A DNA stretch of 64,000 nt from Sinorhizobium saheli (lineage in GTDB: Bacteria; Pseudomonadota; Alphaproteobacteria; Rhizobiales; Rhizobiaceae): NCBI RefSeq assembly GCF_001651875.1, contig NZ_LNQB01000073.1:62001-126000 (forward strand), read 5' to 3'. A model generated the notes under the pieces. That model saw only the letters and a program-made list of their open reading frames with translations. It was not told where the DNA came from and made no database searches. Of this stretch, positions 26,639 through 37,624 are shown piece by piece; position 1 is the stretch's first letter, and each line of letters starts with the position of its first letter. The translations under genes and the position numbers were made by a program.

Positions 26639-27256
26639 ATGAGCACCGAAGCAAACCCGATTCTGTCCGTCTGTGTCTATTGCGGCTCCCAGCCCGGGCG
26701 CGACCCCGCCTATATCGAAGCGGGCCGCCTCCTCGGAAAGTCGATCGCCGATCATGGACTGGGCCTCGTCTATGGCGGCGGCACGCGCGGGATCATGGGC
26801 GCGGTCGCAAGCGGCGTGCTTTCCGCCGGCGGCCACGTCGCCGGCATCATCCCCGAATTCCTCATGGACAAGGAAGCGACGCGCCACTCGCTCGGTCAGC
26901 TCAACGAGCTGATCGTGACCGCCGACATGCACGAGCGCAAGCACAAGATGTTCGAGCGCGCCGACGCCTTCGTGGCGCTGCCGGGCGGCATCGGTACGCT
27001 CGAGGAAATCGTTGAGATCATGACGTGGGCGCAGCTCGGCCGCCACCGGAAGCCGATGGTCTTCGGCAATATCAACGGCTTCTGGAACCCGATGCTGGAG
27101 CTCATGCAGCACATGCGTGACGAGGGCTTCGTCCATACGGCCCATCTGGTCCAGCCGCTGGTGATCGACAGGGCCGAGGACATTGTCCCCGCCATGCTCG
27201 CCTCGGCCGGCGCCAAGAGCCGCGAAGGCGAAACCGAGATCATTTCCCGGCTTTGA
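26639..27256 (+). CDS. LOG family protein (TIGR00730)
   Basis: A 205-residue Rossmann-like protein with both LOG signatures: YGGGTRGIMGAVA and the PGGIGTLEEI loop. Family members include cytokinin riboside 5'-monophosphate phosphoribohydrolases (LOG), which release free cytokinin bases from nucleotides. Bacterial homologues are widespread and often annotated lysine decarboxylase by error. The start MSTEANPILSVCVYCGSQPG matches family length, but its ribosome-binding site is poor and an in-frame start at 26588 cannot be excluded. Confidence 0.9.
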   Translation: MSTEANPILSVCVYCGSQPGRDPAYIEAGRLLGKSIADHGLGLVYGGGTRGIMGAVASGVLSAGGHVAGIIPEFLMDKEATRHSLGQLNELIVTADMHERKHKMFERADAFVALPGGIGTLEEIVEIMTWAQLGRHRKPMVFGNINGFWNPMLELMQHMRDEGFVHTAHLVQPLVIDRAEDIVPAMLASAGAKSREGETEIISRL

Positions 27257-27284
27257 CGCCGTCCTTCACGTCACTCGTTCCACG

Positions 27285-28226
27285 TCATTCCGCCGGCGAC
27301 GGCTGCGCCGCCGCGCGGCGCGCCCTGCTTTCCGCGAGCATCGCGCCCGAATAGATGAAGAGTGCGGCCCATATCAGTGCGAAGGCGATCAGTTTCGCCA
27401 TGCCGAAGGGTTCGTGGAAAACGAAGACGGCAATCACGAAGATCATGGTCGGGGCGATGTACTGCATGATGCCGATGGTCGAAAGCCGAAGCAGCTTGGC
27501 GCCGTTCGCATAGATCATCAGCGGCACGGCAGTGACGAGGCCGCAGGAGAGAAGCAGCAGGACATCCGTCATGTTGGTGTCACCGAAATGACCCTGCCCT
27601 GTGGCTTCGAGCCACACGATGTAGCCCGCTGCGGGAACGCTGAGCAGCAGCACTTCCAGGAAGAAGCCCTGGTTCGGTCCGATCGGCAGCGTCTTGCGGA
27701 AGAAGGCATAGAAGCCCCAGGAGAAGCAAAGCCCGATCGAAACCCAGGGCAGGCCGCCGGCATCGAAGGCGAGCACCGCCACGGCGAGCGCGGCGAGCGC
27801 GATCGCCGCCATCTGCGCCGGGTTCGGCCTTTCCTTGAGCAGCAGCGCGCCGAGAAAGATCGAAAACAGCGGGTTGATATAGTAGCCGAGCGCCGTCTCG
27901 ATCGCACGGCCCGCGCCGATCGCCCAGACATAGATGCCCCAGTTGACGGTGATGAGGGCAGCGGTCAGCGTCGCCATCTTCAGCATGCGCGGCGAGCGCA
28001 GCGCGGCCTTGATCTCGTGCGTGCGGCCGAGCCAAAGAAGCACGAGGCCGGCAAGCGGCACCGACCAGACGATACGGTGCGCGACGACTTCCGCTGCCGG
28101 GATATGCGCCACCGCCTTCATGAAAAACGGCAGGAAGCCCCAGAGCAGATAGGCGGCCAGCGCGAAGGCGAAACCTCGTGCGGAATCGGTATTCTCGGCG
28201 GGCAGTTTCGCGTTCGGCTCGGCCAT
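27285..28226 (-). CDS. rarD: RarD-type EamA family transporter
   Basis: A 313-residue inner-membrane permease with ten predicted helices in two EamA repeats. Diagnostic RarD patterns are AAYLLWGFLPFFMKAV near the N-terminus, LGYYINPLFSIFLGALLL and MQYIAPTMIFVIAVFVFHEPF. The family exports small metabolites; E. coli RarD is linked to chloramphenicol sensitivity, and the substrate is unknown. The start at 28226 (MAEPNAKLPAE) is preceded by AGGATC and preferred over a longer frame. It lies 200 bases downstream of cimA. Confidence 0.88.
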   Translation of the reverse strand: MAEPNAKLPAENTDSARGFAFALAAYLLWGFLPFFMKAVAHIPAAEVVAHRIVWSVPLAGLVLLWLGRTHEIKAALRSPRMLKMATLTAALITVNWGIYVWAIGAGRAIETALGYYINPLFSIFLGALLLKERPNPAQMAAIALAALAVAVLAFDAGGLPWVSIGLCFSWGFYAFFRKTLPIGPNQGFFLEVLLLSVPAAGYIVWLEATGQGHFGDTNMTDVLLLLSCGLVTAVPLMIYANGAKLLRLSTIGIMQYIAPTMIFVIAVFVFHEPFGMAKLIAFALIWAALFIYSGAMLAESRARRAAAQPSPAE

Positions 28227-28426
28227 GATCCTGATCCTGAAAGCTTCACCGGAGCCGAGCGGCAACCGCTCCGGTCTCAATGGACGGCGCGCCCCGACGG
28301 ATCGTTCGCCGTTCCTCCTCGTGCGTCCTACTCCAACGAACGGTGATGCACCAATTCATTTCCGTGAAGCGAAGGGTGAAAACGGCTTAACATGGCGGGC
28401 GCAGGTGAGGTCGAGTGAATCCGCCC

Positions 28427-30043
28427 CTACTCCGCCGCGATCAGTCCGACCTGGTCCCGGTTCTTCAGGAGCTTGTAGACGATGCTGTCCATCAATGCCT
28501 GGAAGGAGGCGTCGATGATGTTGTCGGAAACGCCGACCGTCCACCAGCGCGCGCCCGTTCGATCCGTCGATTCGATCAGCACGCGGGTCACCGCCTCGGT
28601 GCCGCCGTTCAGGATGCGGACCTTGTAGTCTGCGAGCTCGAGATCGGCGATCTCCGACTGGTATTTGCCCAAATCCTTGCGCAGCGCGAGGTCAAGCGCG
28701 TTGACGGGGCCATGGCCCTCGGCGACAGACATCATCGTTTCGCCGTCAACGATCACCCTGACCACGGCTTCAGAGACGGTCTTCAGCCTGCCGTTCGCAT
28801 CGAAGCGGCGCTCGACCATGACCCGGAAGCTTTCGACGTGGAAGAAGTCCGGCACGGTTCCGAGGATACGACTGGCGAGCAGCGTGAAGCTCGCATCCGC
28901 GCCCTCATAGGCATAGCCCGTCGCCTCGCGCTCCTTGACGATCGCGATCAGTTTGTCGAGCCGCGGGTCGTCCTTGCTGACCGCAATGCCCCGCCGTTTC
29001 AGCGCATTGATGAAATTGGCCTTGCCGCCCTGGTCCGAGACCATGACCTTGCGCAGATTGCCGACGCTTTCCGGCGCGACATGCTCGTAGGTCTTCGGGT
29101 CCTTGAGGAGCGCCGAGGCGTGAATGCCGGCCTTCGTGGCGAAGGCCGAGGCGCCGACATAGGGGGCCTGCGGATCGGGCGAGCGATTGAGGAGTTCGTC
29201 GAAAGAATGGGCGAGCCCGGTCAGTTCCTGGAGCCTGTCGGCGTCGATTGCCGTCTCAAAGCGGCTCGAATAGGTGTCCTTGAGCGCGAGCGTCGCGACC
29301 AGCGTCACCAGATTGGCATTGCCGCAGCGTTCGCCGATGCCGTTCAACGTGCCCTGGATCTGGCGCACGCCGGCCTCGACCGCGGCCAGCGAATTCGCCA
29401 CCGCCTGGCCCGTGTCGTTATGCGCATGGATACCGAGGTTGGCGCCGGGCGCGCCTGAGGCGATCACGGCCGAAACGATGTCGCGGATCTCCGGCGGCTG
29501 CGTGCCGCCGTTGGTGTCGCAGAGCACCACCCAGCGCGCGCCTGCCTCGAGCGCCGTCGTCGCACAGGCGATCGCATAGGCCGGGTTCGCCTTGTAGCCG
29601 TCGAAGAAATGCTCGCAATCGACCATCGCCTCGCGGCCGGAAGCAACCACCGCCTCGACGGAAGCGCGGATGCTCTCGAGATTCTCCTCGTTGGAACAGC
29701 CGAGCGCCACGGCAACGTGATAGTCCCAGCTCTTGGCGACGAGGCAGACTGCATCGCTGTCGGCGGCAAGCAGGGCATTGAGGCCGGGGTCGTTGGAGGC
29801 CGAAACGCCGGCGCGCTTGGTCATGCCGAAGGCGACGAAGGAGGATTTCTCGGTGCGCTTCCGCTTGAAGAATTCCGTGTCCGTCGGATTGGCGCCCGGA
29901 TACCCGCCTTCGACATAGTCCATGCCGAATTCGTCGAGCATGGCCGCGATCGCGATCTTGTCCTCGACGGAAAAGTCGATGCCGGGCGTCTGCTGCCCGT
30001 CTCGAAGCGTCGTGTCGAAGAGATAGATGCGTTCCTTGGTCAT
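28427..30043 (-). CDS. cimA: Citramalate synthase
   Basis: A 538-residue enzyme of the HMGL/LeuA family, class CimA: condenses pyruvate and acetyl-CoA to citramalate, an alternative route to 2-oxobutanoate and isoleucine. The N-terminal YLFDTTLRDGQQTPGIDFSVEDK binds the metal and pyruvate, and the catalytic core has HAHNDTGQAVANSLAAVEAG and NGIGERCGNANL. The C-terminal region (about 390-520) is the LeuA-type allosteric domain, expected to sense isoleucine. LeuA itself would have a different GARD motif. It lies 53 bases after pip. Confidence 0.92.
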   Translation of the reverse strand: MTKERIYLFDTTLRDGQQTPGIDFSVEDKIAIAAMLDEFGMDYVEGGYPGANPTDTEFFKRKRTEKSSFVAFGMTKRAGVSASNDPGLNALLAADSDAVCLVAKSWDYHVAVALGCSNEENLESIRASVEAVVASGREAMVDCEHFFDGYKANPAYAIACATTALEAGARWVVLCDTNGGTQPPEIRDIVSAVIASGAPGANLGIHAHNDTGQAVANSLAAVEAGVRQIQGTLNGIGERCGNANLVTLVATLALKDTYSSRFETAIDADRLQELTGLAHSFDELLNRSPDPQAPYVGASAFATKAGIHASALLKDPKTYEHVAPESVGNLRKVMVSDQGGKANFINALKRRGIAVSKDDPRLDKLIAIVKEREATGYAYEGADASFTLLASRILGTVPDFFHVESFRVMVERRFDANGRLKTVSEAVVRVIVDGETMMSVAEGHGPVNALDLALRKDLGKYQSEIADLELADYKVRILNGGTEAVTRVLIESTDRTGARWWTVGVSDNIIDASFQALMDSIVYKLLKNRDQVGLIAAE

Positions 30044-30096
30044 GACTCGGTTCCAAATGCAATTCTATGAATCTGCGCAGCGTTTTCCCATCCGCG

Positions 30097-31552
<1,456 letters not shown>

Positions 31553-31556
<4 letters not shown>

Positions 31557-32032
31557 CTCGCCCAGACTCCGGCCGGCGGCCACTGGTCGGTCTCGTGGTC
31601 CGGATGCTGGAAGGAGATGATCTGTTCCTGCCGCGCGTAATAATCCGAGTCCTCGTGGACCGGCTGCTCGAAGATCGTTTCGACCCAGGGAAGCCGAGCC
31701 TGGTAATTGACCTGGATCTTCGGCGCGAGGTCGGACCGGTCGTCGAAGGCGCCGATGGCGATTTCGAGACCGCCGGGATGGCGATAGGTCAGCGGCGTGC
31801 CGCATTTGCCGCAGAAGCCGCGGTCGATATTGACGGAGGACTGGAAATAGCTCGGCTCGTCACGCGTCCACTCGACCCCGTCCTTCGGCGCCGTCACCAG
31901 CGCGGAAAAGAACGAGCCGAACTGCTTCTGGCACATTCGGCAATGGCAGATCGACGGGCGCCCCAGCTCCCCATGAATGCGGAAGCGAACGGCGCCGCAC
32001 TGACAACCTCCTGTTCGCACAGTCTCGCTCAT
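31553..32032 (-). CDS. GFA family protein (second of three)
   Basis: A 159-residue GFA-domain protein, paralogous to both neighbours, with GGCQCGAVRFR, CHCRMCQKQFG, FCGKCGTPL and the C-terminal HPDHETDQWPP motif. Two ATG codons (32035 and 32032) are adjacent; the second gives better spacing from GGAGGAG. It overlaps the upstream GFA stop and the downstream GFA start by a few bases, so the three are translationally coupled. The substrate is unknown. Coordinated Zn is expected from the cysteine sets. Confidence 0.9.
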
Positions 32033-32511
32033 CATCTCTCCTCCGGTGGCCAGGTTTGGGTGTCGTGGTCGGGATGCTGGTAGGACACGAGATCGGCGAG
32101 GAACGACGTCGCCTCCGTGTCCGCCATCGTCTCTTCGCCCGGAAGCTCGGGCACATGATCGACATAAGGCAATTTGGCCTCGATGCCCCATTGGATCGTC
32201 GGGACGATGCCCTCCGGCCGGTCGAAGGCCGCGATCGCGAGCGCCATGCCGTCCGGCGCCTCAAAGGTCAACGGCGTGCCGCAATTGCCGCAGAAGCCGC
32301 GCCACACGGCATTCGACGACTGGAACCTTTTACGCCCGCCGCGCGTCCAGGTGACCTTCGCCCCGCGCACGGAAACGAGCGGCAGATAGAAGTTGCCGCT
32401 CGCCTTCTGGCACATGCGGCAGTGGCAAACGGAAGCGTCGCCGAGCTTGCCTTCGACGCGAAAGCGGACGGCACCACATTGGCATCCGCCCGTATGGATC
32501 TCATCAGCCAT
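32032..32511 (-). CDS. GFA family protein (first of three)
   Basis: A 159-residue GFA-domain protein: GGCQCGAVRFR near 8-18, CHCRMCQKASGNFY near 29-42, FCGNCGTPLTF near 72-82, and C-terminal HPDHDTQTWPP. GAGGAGG precedes the ATG. It starts 43 bases after the cysS stop, so it could be read through from cysS. The three copies differ substantially outside the motifs, so they are not a recent duplication. Confidence 0.9.
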   Translation of the reverse strand: MADEIHTGGCQCGAVRFRVEGKLGDASVCHCRMCQKASGNFYLPLVSVRGAKVTWTRGGRKRFQSSNAVWRGFCGNCGTPLTFEAPDGMALAIAAFDRPEGIVPTIQWGIEAKLPYVDHVPELPGEETMADTEATSFLADLVSYQHPDHDTQTWPPEER

Positions 32512-32554
32512 GTTCGTCCTCCTCGTTCCTGCTGGCCGACGCCGGTCGTGACGG

Positions 32555-33946
32555 TCAGGCCTGTGACCGCTTCACCTCCCAGGTCGTCACACGCTCGCCG
32601 GTCTCCGGGTCCTTGCCGTCCTTGAGCTGGATGCCGCGCGCCAGGAGATCCGCGCGGATCGCATCCGCCTCGGCATAGTTCTTCGCCTTCAGGAGTTCGA
32701 GGCGGGCGCGCACGCGCCCATCGATCTCTTCGACGACCGCCTCGTCCAGCTCGATCTCCTTCGGCACGACGCCGATGAGCGCGGCGCTTGCGGCGAAGGC
32801 GCCGAGATACTTCGAATCGGCAGCGGCTTTCTGCGCCAGGGCATGCAGCGCCTGGATCGCCGCCACCGTGTTGAGATCGTCGGCAAGCGCCGCGACGATC
32901 GCCGGCTCCGCCTCGCCCGTCGCATCACCGGGCACCGGCCATTTGGACAGGAGATGCTCGGCCTCCTCCAGCCGCTTGACCGAAAAGTCGATCGGCTCGC
33001 GATAGTGCGTCATCAGCATTGCCAGCCTCAGCACCTCGCCCGGCCACTTGCGGCCGCCGAACTTCTCCGTATGCAGAAGCTCGTAGATGGTGATGAAATT
33101 GCCTTCCGACTTCGACATCTTGCGGCCTTCGACCTGCAGGAAGCCGTTGTGCATCCAGACATTCGCCATCACGTCGGTGCCGTGGGCGCAGCGCGACTGG
33201 GCGATCTCGTTCTCGTGGTGCGGGAAGATCAGATCGATCCCGCCGCCGTGAATGTCGAACACCTCGCCGAGAAAGCGCCCGCTCATGGCGGAGCATTCGA
33301 TGTGCCAGCCGGGACGACCCCGGCCCCAGGGGCTGTCCCAGCCGGGCTCATGATCCTCGGACAGCTTCCAGAGCACGAAGTCGCCCGGGCTCCTCTTGTG
33401 GGCCTCGACGGCGACGCGGGCACCAGCCTGCTGCTCTTCGAGATTGCGCTTCGACAACTGGCCGTAGTCGGCCATCGACGTCGTGTCGAACAGCACCTCG
33501 CCCTCGGCCTCATAGGCATGGCCCTTGGCGATGAGCTTTCCGATAATCTCGATCATCTCGGCGATGTTCTCGGTGGCGCGCGGCTGCACCGTGGGGTCGA
33601 GGCAGCCGAGGACGGCGGCATCGTCGAGAAACTGCGTCTCGGTCTTCTCGGTGACGCGCCGGATCGCCTCGTTCAGGGGCAGGCCGGGATAGTCGCGCAG
33701 CGCCCGCGCATTGATCTTGTCGTCGACGTCGGTGATGTTGCGGGCGTAGGTGACGTGATTTTCGCCGTAGACGTGCCGCAGCAGCCGGAAGAGAACGTCG
33801 AAGACGATGATCGGCCGCGCATTGCCGATATGGGCATAGTCGTAGACCGTCGGGCCGCAGACATACATGCGGACGTTTTGCGGATCGATCGGCCGGAAAT
33901 CGGCCTTCTCGCGCGTCAGCGTGTTGTACAGCTTCAAACTCGGCAT
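32555..33946 (-). CDS. cysS: Cysteinyl-tRNA synthetase
   Basis: Class I synthetase charging tRNA-Cys, 463 residues. The zinc/active-site start [18 protein letters not shown] includes the HIGH-type motif, WHIECSAMS is the second zinc site, and KMSKSEGNF is the KMSKS loop. The C-terminal anticodon region is present and complete. The start is uncertain within a few codons (33946, or 33955 giving [10 protein letters not shown]). It heads the minus-strand run cysS-GFA-GFA-GFA-pip-cimA. Confidence 0.96.
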   Translation of the reverse strand: MPSLKLYNTLTREKADFRPIDPQNVRMYVCGPTVYDYAHIGNARPIIVFDVLFRLLRHVYGENHVTYARNITDVDDKINARALRDYPGLPLNEAIRRVTEKTETQFLDDAAVLGCLDPTVQPRATENIAEMIEIIGKLIAKGHAYEAEGEVLFDTTSMADYGQLSKRNLEEQQAGARVAVEAHKRSPGDFVLWKLSEDHEPGWDSPWGRGRPGWHIECSAMSGRFLGEVFDIHGGGIDLIFPHHENEIAQSRCAHGTDVMANVWMHNGFLQVEGRKMSKSEGNFITIYELLHTEKFGGRKWPGEVLRLAMLMTHYREPIDFSVKRLEEAEHLLSKWPVPGDATGEAEPAIVAALADDLNTVAAIQALHALAQKAAADSKYLGAFAASAALIGVVPKEIELDEAVVEEIDGRVRARLELLKAKNYAEADAIRADLLARGIQLKDGKDPETGERVTTWEVKRSQA

Positions 33947-34347
33947 TCCGCCCATCCCAAATCTCCAAGCCTGCATGCAACCACCGGAATATGCGCCCGG
34001 ATAGCGCCCCGCACGTTTGTCATCTTGGATTTCTGGAGACGAAAACGGCCAGGCCAGCGGAGCGCTAGCGAATAATCTTCCGGCAGATAATGCAGATAAC
34101 CGTTTTCATGGCGATCCTTATCGCGCGTCGCTCCGCGCCGGTCAAGAGGCGAGGCGCACGCAACCACGGCGGCCACGGATTTGTCATGATTTGGCTTATC
34201 TGACATCGCGACGAGGGAAGGCGATTCGCGAATGCAGCCTCAGGCTGCGTCGGATCCTGTTTCCCGAGGAACAACGGGGACATCGTTTTCGTTCAAAATA
34301 CGAAGAAGAAAAGTTCTCAATCAGGGAAACACCAAGGAACACATGCG
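33947..34347. other. cysS upstream region
   Basis: About 400 bases between the cysS start (minus) and a small plus-strand ORF. Several frames of 60-90 codons cross it, but none has a ribosome-binding site or recognisable similarity. A cysS promoter must lie here; no convincing hexamers were found. Confidence 0.4.
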
Positions 34348-34497
34348 ATGAAGCCCCCAAAAACCGCCGAAACGAAGCCGCCCGCAACCGATCTCCTGGC
34401 GCAATACCGCCCGCTCGGCCTCAAAGCCGTGCTCGCCGCGGCGCTGCAGGCCAAGGTCAAGCCGGCCGGTCGCAAGCACGTCAAGCGTTCGGCTTGA
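34348..34497 (+). CDS. Small basic protein, 49 residues
   Basis: A short frame starting MKPPKTAETKPPATDLLAQY and ending VKPAGRKHVKRSA. AAGGA lies about 9 bases before the ATG. It is Lys/Pro/Ala-rich with a short amphipathic central helix (LLAQYRPLGLKAVLAAALQAK) and a basic tail. I do not recognise a family. Codon choice (GC-ending) matches the chromosome. A RIME repeat follows directly, which usually marks a gene end. Confidence 0.5.
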   Translation: MKPPKTAETKPPATDLLAQYRPLGLKAVLAAALQAKVKPAGRKHVKRSA

Positions 34498-34513
34498 GCA
34501 CTTAAGGCGCATT

Positions 34514-34582
34514 TGCCCTCACCCTAACGCTTCCCGATCGGGGAGAGGGATTTGGGGCGGTGCCGGCAGGCGGATGAGAGGC
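34514..34582. repeat. RIME-like repeat (short form)
   Basis: Begins TGCCCTCACCCTAACGCTTCCCGATCGGGGAGAGGG and ends TGCCGGCAGGCGGATGAGAGGC. Compared with the copy at 60.6 kb it keeps the left palindrome and the right end module but lacks the middle one. It lies between convergent genes. Confidence 0.65.
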
Positions 34583-34613
34583 CATTTCGACCTTCCCGCA
34601 CCACAAGCCAACC

Positions 34614-35384
34614 CTAAAACAGCGACATCTGCCCGTCGTCGTCCCGGTCGCCGGCACTGCCTTTCCTTGCGGCTGGCGCGACCGGCTCGACCTCGTCCAG
34701 AAGCTCGGGCCCGGTGTTGGCGACCTTGTTCACCTTGTCGGACACCGGGATCGCCTCGAAGTAATCCTCAGCGGCCGGCACCATGAGTCCGGTGACGTCG
34801 CGCGGCTCCTGGGTCCTGCAATCGAGCCAGCGGGCGAAGTCTTCCGGCTGGATCACCACTGGCATGCGGTCGTGGATGGGGCGGACGGTCCGGTTTGCGT
34901 CGGTCGTCAGGATCGCCGCCGTGTCGACCTCCGACCCGTCGGGGGAAGACCAGGTCTCCATCAGGCCGGCGAAGGCGACGATGCCGCCCTTCTTCGGGCG
35001 GACCCAATAGGCCTGGGAGGGCTCGCGGCTGCCTTTCGGCGGGCGGCGCCATTCGTAGAAGCCGGAGGCGGGCACCAGGATGCGGCGGTGCCGCATCGCC
35101 GCGCGGAAGGCGGCCTTGCCGATGGCGGTCTCGGCGCGGGCGTTGATGAGCAGAGGAAATTTGCGGGGGTCCTTCACCCAGCCCGGCGTGAAGCCCCAGC
35201 GCACGAGAAGCGCCTTTCGCTCCGGCAGGTTGCTGCCGGGCTCCGCCCGGTCCGAGGCGACGATCACGATGATCGGCTGCGTCGGCGCGATGTTGAACCG
35301 TGCCGGAAAGTCCTCCGCCTCCAGCAGGCCGAACAGTTCGATCAATTCTTCCGGCGTCGCCGTCAGCGCAAATCGTCCGCACAT
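34614..35384 (-). CDS. SOS response-associated peptidase (YedK/HMCES family)
   Basis: A 256-residue SRAP-domain protein that crosslinks covalently to abasic sites in single-stranded DNA and protects them. The catalytic Cys2 follows the initiator in MCGRFALTATPEEL, so the start at 35384 is certain. The other active-site residues lie in RFNIAPTQP, LINARAETA, RRILVPASGFYEWR and the histidine in PIHDRMPVV. The C-terminal DDGQMSLF tail resembles a clamp-binding QxSLF motif. It is divergent from a NUDIX gene. No LexA box was recognised in the 61-base gap. Confidence 0.94.
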   Translation of the reverse strand: MCGRFALTATPEELIELFGLLEAEDFPARFNIAPTQPIIVIVASDRAEPGSNLPERKALLVRWGFTPGWVKDPRKFPLLINARAETAIGKAAFRAAMRHRRILVPASGFYEWRRPPKGSREPSQAYWVRPKKGGIVAFAGLMETWSSPDGSEVDTAAILTTDANRTVRPIHDRMPVVIQPEDFARWLDCRTQEPRDVTGLMVPAAEDYFEAIPVSDKVNKVANTGPELLDEVEPVAPAARKGSAGDRDDDGQMSLF

Positions 35385-35445
35385 GACATCGATGTGGCAC
35401 TTCGCATAGGATGGGTCAACGACCGATCTGGATCTGGACACTGAA

Positions 35446-35913
35446 ATGCCGAGCCAACCCGAACCTGCCTCCTCCGCCATCATCGAACGGGAGGGGCGCT
35501 ATCTCCTGGTCCGGCGGGCCAATCCGCCATGGGCGGACATGTATGCCTTTCCCGGCGGCAGGGCCGAGCCCGGCGAGACGCCGGCGGAGACCGCCTTGCG
35601 CGAGCTTGCCGAGGAGACCGGCATCCGCGGCCGCAACCCCCTGCCCTTTGAAACCTATGACCTGCCCGCGAAGGAGCCCGGCGGACGCCACTTCCTGCTC
35701 TCGGTCTTCACCGTCGAGGCGGATCCCGATACGGTCGCCGTCGCCTGCGACGATGCCGCCGGCCTCGGCTGGTTCACGCCGGCGGAAATCTTCGCGCTGC
35801 CCGTTCCCGACAGCGTTCGCGACTGCGTGGCGAAGCTGCACGGCGTCCCGGTGGAAGACCCTTCCGGCGGCGGCCTTGCAACGGACGACGATTCGGATTT
35901 GATAGGCCCATGA
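35446..35913 (+). CDS. NUDIX hydrolase
   Basis: A 155-residue pyrophosphohydrolase with a complete Nudix box at about residues 37-59 (GGRAEPGETPAETALRELAEE followed by TG). The fold begins ASSAIIEREGRYLLVRRANPP. Substrate could be a nucleotide or sugar nucleotide; the sequence does not tell. It overlaps the next gene by four bases (ATGA), so it is coupled to the TIGR02301 protein. Confidence 0.9.
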   Translation: MPSQPEPASSAIIEREGRYLLVRRANPPWADMYAFPGGRAEPGETPAETALRELAEETGIRGRNPLPFETYDLPAKEPGGRHFLLSVFTVEADPDTVAVACDDAAGLGWFTPAEIFALPVPDSVRDCVAKLHGVPVEDPSGGGLATDDDSDLIGP

Positions 35914-36365
35914 TCAGCGCGCCGTTCTCGTTCAGGCTTCTTTTGTCGGGTTTTCTCCTCCTCGTCGCGGCGGGCGCGGTTGCGCAGGAGACGGCGCCCG
36001 ATGCACAATCGCCGCAGGAGAGCGTGCAGAGCCCGCCTCTCCCGGCCGCGGAGGAAAAGGCGACGCCCTATGATCAGCGGCTGATCCGCCTCGCGGAAAT
36101 TCTCGGATCGGTCCACTACCTGCGCAATCTGTGCGTCGGCCGGCCGGAGGATAGCTGGCGCCGCTCCGTGCAGGAATTGATCGACAAGGAGACGGCCGAC
36201 GAGCCGAGGCGACGCGAGCGCCTGACCGCCGCCTTCAACCGAGGGTATAGGACCTTCGCATCGGTCTATACAACCTGCACGGAACCGGCGACCCTCGCCG
36301 AAGCGCGATACCGTGCCGAAGGTGCAACACTCGCCTCAGAAATCATCGCCCGCTTTGGAAATTAG
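35910..36365 (+). CDS. TIGR02301 family secreted protein
   Basis: A 151-residue protein with a signal peptide (SFRLLLSGFLLLVAAGAVAQ, cleavage near residue 25), a short acidic/Pro-rich linker, and a conserved helical domain containing RLAEILGSVHYLRNLC and FNRGYRTFASVYTTCTEPA. This is the alphaproteobacterial TIGR02301/DUF2385 pattern; two conserved cysteines may form a disulfide in the periplasm. The function is unknown. It overlaps the NUDIX gene stop. Confidence 0.85.
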   Translation: MISAPFSFRLLLSGFLLLVAAGAVAQETAPDAQSPQESVQSPPLPAAEEKATPYDQRLIRLAEILGSVHYLRNLCVGRPEDSWRRSVQELIDKETADEPRRRERLTAAFNRGYRTFASVYTTCTEPATLAEARYRAEGATLASEIIARFGN

Positions 36366-36523
36366 GGATAAGTTAACCTCTTTTGTAGGCAGCCCGTGTC
36401 GTTTCGGGAAAAGGCTGCTAAGTTCGTTAAGAGAGTGGTAAGAAGTGACCGGCCTTTCCGCCCGTTCAGTCCCGGTTCAGCGGAGAGGGTCCAGGTTAGC
36501 CGAGCGCATGTATTGGAAGCTGC

Positions 36524-36793
36524 ATGGAACGAATGATGGAACCCAGCCTGACAGACATCGATGACATGATTGTCCATGAAAAGATGCAGGCGGCCCTTGA
36601 ACATCAGAACGAGGCTTGGGCCGACGGCATGGCGGACGGCATCGAACCCGAGATCATCGCCGATGCGGCAATCGCGCTGGCCATGCGCGAGACGATCCGG
36701 CTCCATGGCGAGGAAGGTGCCGAGGCCATGCTGAATTCGCTTCGCGAGCGCATGCTTGCCGGCGAGTTCTCGCCACAGCGGACAATCCAGTAA
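36524..36793 (+). CDS. Uncharacterised 89-residue protein
   Basis: A small acidic, fully soluble, mostly helical protein: MMEPSLTDIDDMIVHEKMQ, then EPEIIADAAIALAMRETIRLHG and EGAEAMLNSLRERMLAGEFS. No family is recognised. GC-rich third positions and tight linkage (14 bases) to the following secreted-protein gene support it as real. The upstream 158 bases may contain a promoter. Confidence 0.7.
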   Translation: MERMMEPSLTDIDDMIVHEKMQAALEHQNEAWADGMADGIEPEIIADAAIALAMRETIRLHGEEGAEAMLNSLRERMLAGEFSPQRTIQ

Positions 36794-36807
36794 CGTCAGG
36801 ACTTCCC

Positions 36808-37560
36808 ATGAGCCGGAACCTTGCAAACCGGGTCCTCCCGGTTCGCCTCGTTACGTTGCTGTTGGCGAGCGTGACGATCTGCGCGCCGGTGACGGCCGCA
36901 CCTGCGCTGGCACTCAGCGAACTCCAGGGGGCTCCTGCGCCCGCTGCCGGTGGCGAGAACGCCGCGCCGGCCGACGAGCCCGACGGGGCCGCGCCGGAAG
37001 AACAGGCTCCGCTCGAAATCCCGATGCCCGACCCGCTGGTCGACAAGGCGGCCGGCGCCGAGGGCGACGAAGGTGCCGCGCCGGAAGTGCTCGAGCCGGT
37101 CGAAGTGCTGACGGACGTCGCCAAGATCCCCGCCCCCGTCGCCCGCATGCGCGAACTGATCGTCGAGGCCGCCGCCTCGGGCGACATAGAGCGCTTGCGG
37201 CCGCTGCTCGGCAAGGGCCCGACCCAGACGCAGGTTGCTGGAACCGGCGACGAGGACCCGATCGCGACGCTGAAGGGGCTCTCCGGCGACCAGGACGGCA
37301 TTGAAATCCTCGCGATCCTCCTCGACGTCCTGTCGACCGGCTTCGTCCTGGCCGACAAGGGCACGCCGGACGAGGCTTATGTCTGGCCCTATTTTGCCGA
37401 AAAGCCGCTGGCATCGCTGACACCGCCGGAGAAGGTGGAACTGTTCCGGCTGGTCACCGCCGGGGACTTCGCCGGCATGGAAGAACTGGGCAATTACAAT
37501 TTCTATCGCGTCGGCATCACGCCGGACGGCCGCTGGAAATTCTTCATCGCCGGCGATTGA
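36808..37560 (+). CDS. Uncharacterised secreted protein
   Basis: A 250-residue protein with a long signal peptide (VLPVRLVTLLLASVTICAPVTAAPALA, cleavage near residue 31), a Pro/Glu/Ala-rich linker (about 35-100), and a conserved C-terminal domain with IVEAAASGDIERLRPLLGKGP, DEAYVWPYFAEKPL and YNFYRVGITPDGRWKFFIAGD. Rhizobial homologues are annotated hypothetical. It is probably periplasmic. It precedes the ygfZ-like gene by 64 bases on the same strand. Confidence 0.78.
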   Translation: MSRNLANRVLPVRLVTLLLASVTICAPVTAAPALALSELQGAPAPAAGGENAAPADEPDGAAPEEQAPLEIPMPDPLVDKAAGAEGDEGAAPEVLEPVEVLTDVAKIPAPVARMRELIVEAAASGDIERLRPLLGKGPTQTQVAGTGDEDPIATLKGLSGDQDGIEILAILLDVLSTGFVLADKGTPDEAYVWPYFAEKPLASLTPPEKVELFRLVTAGDFAGMEELGNYNFYRVGITPDGRWKFFIAGD

Positions 37561-37624
37561 AGCACGCTTGCCGATCAACGGCGGACATCCTACCTCTTTG
37601 CGTAAAGAGAACAGGATTCGACTT

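Noticed and set aside
34017-34505. A 162-codon plus-strand frame across the cysS upstream region
   Set aside because: No similarity. It overlaps the better supported 49-codon frame in another phase and has poor codon bias in its first half.
35385-35445. LexA box in front of the SOS response-associated peptidase gene
   Set aside because: Neither GTTC-N7-GTTC nor a related palindrome is present in the 61-base gap; the family name alone does not prove SOS control.
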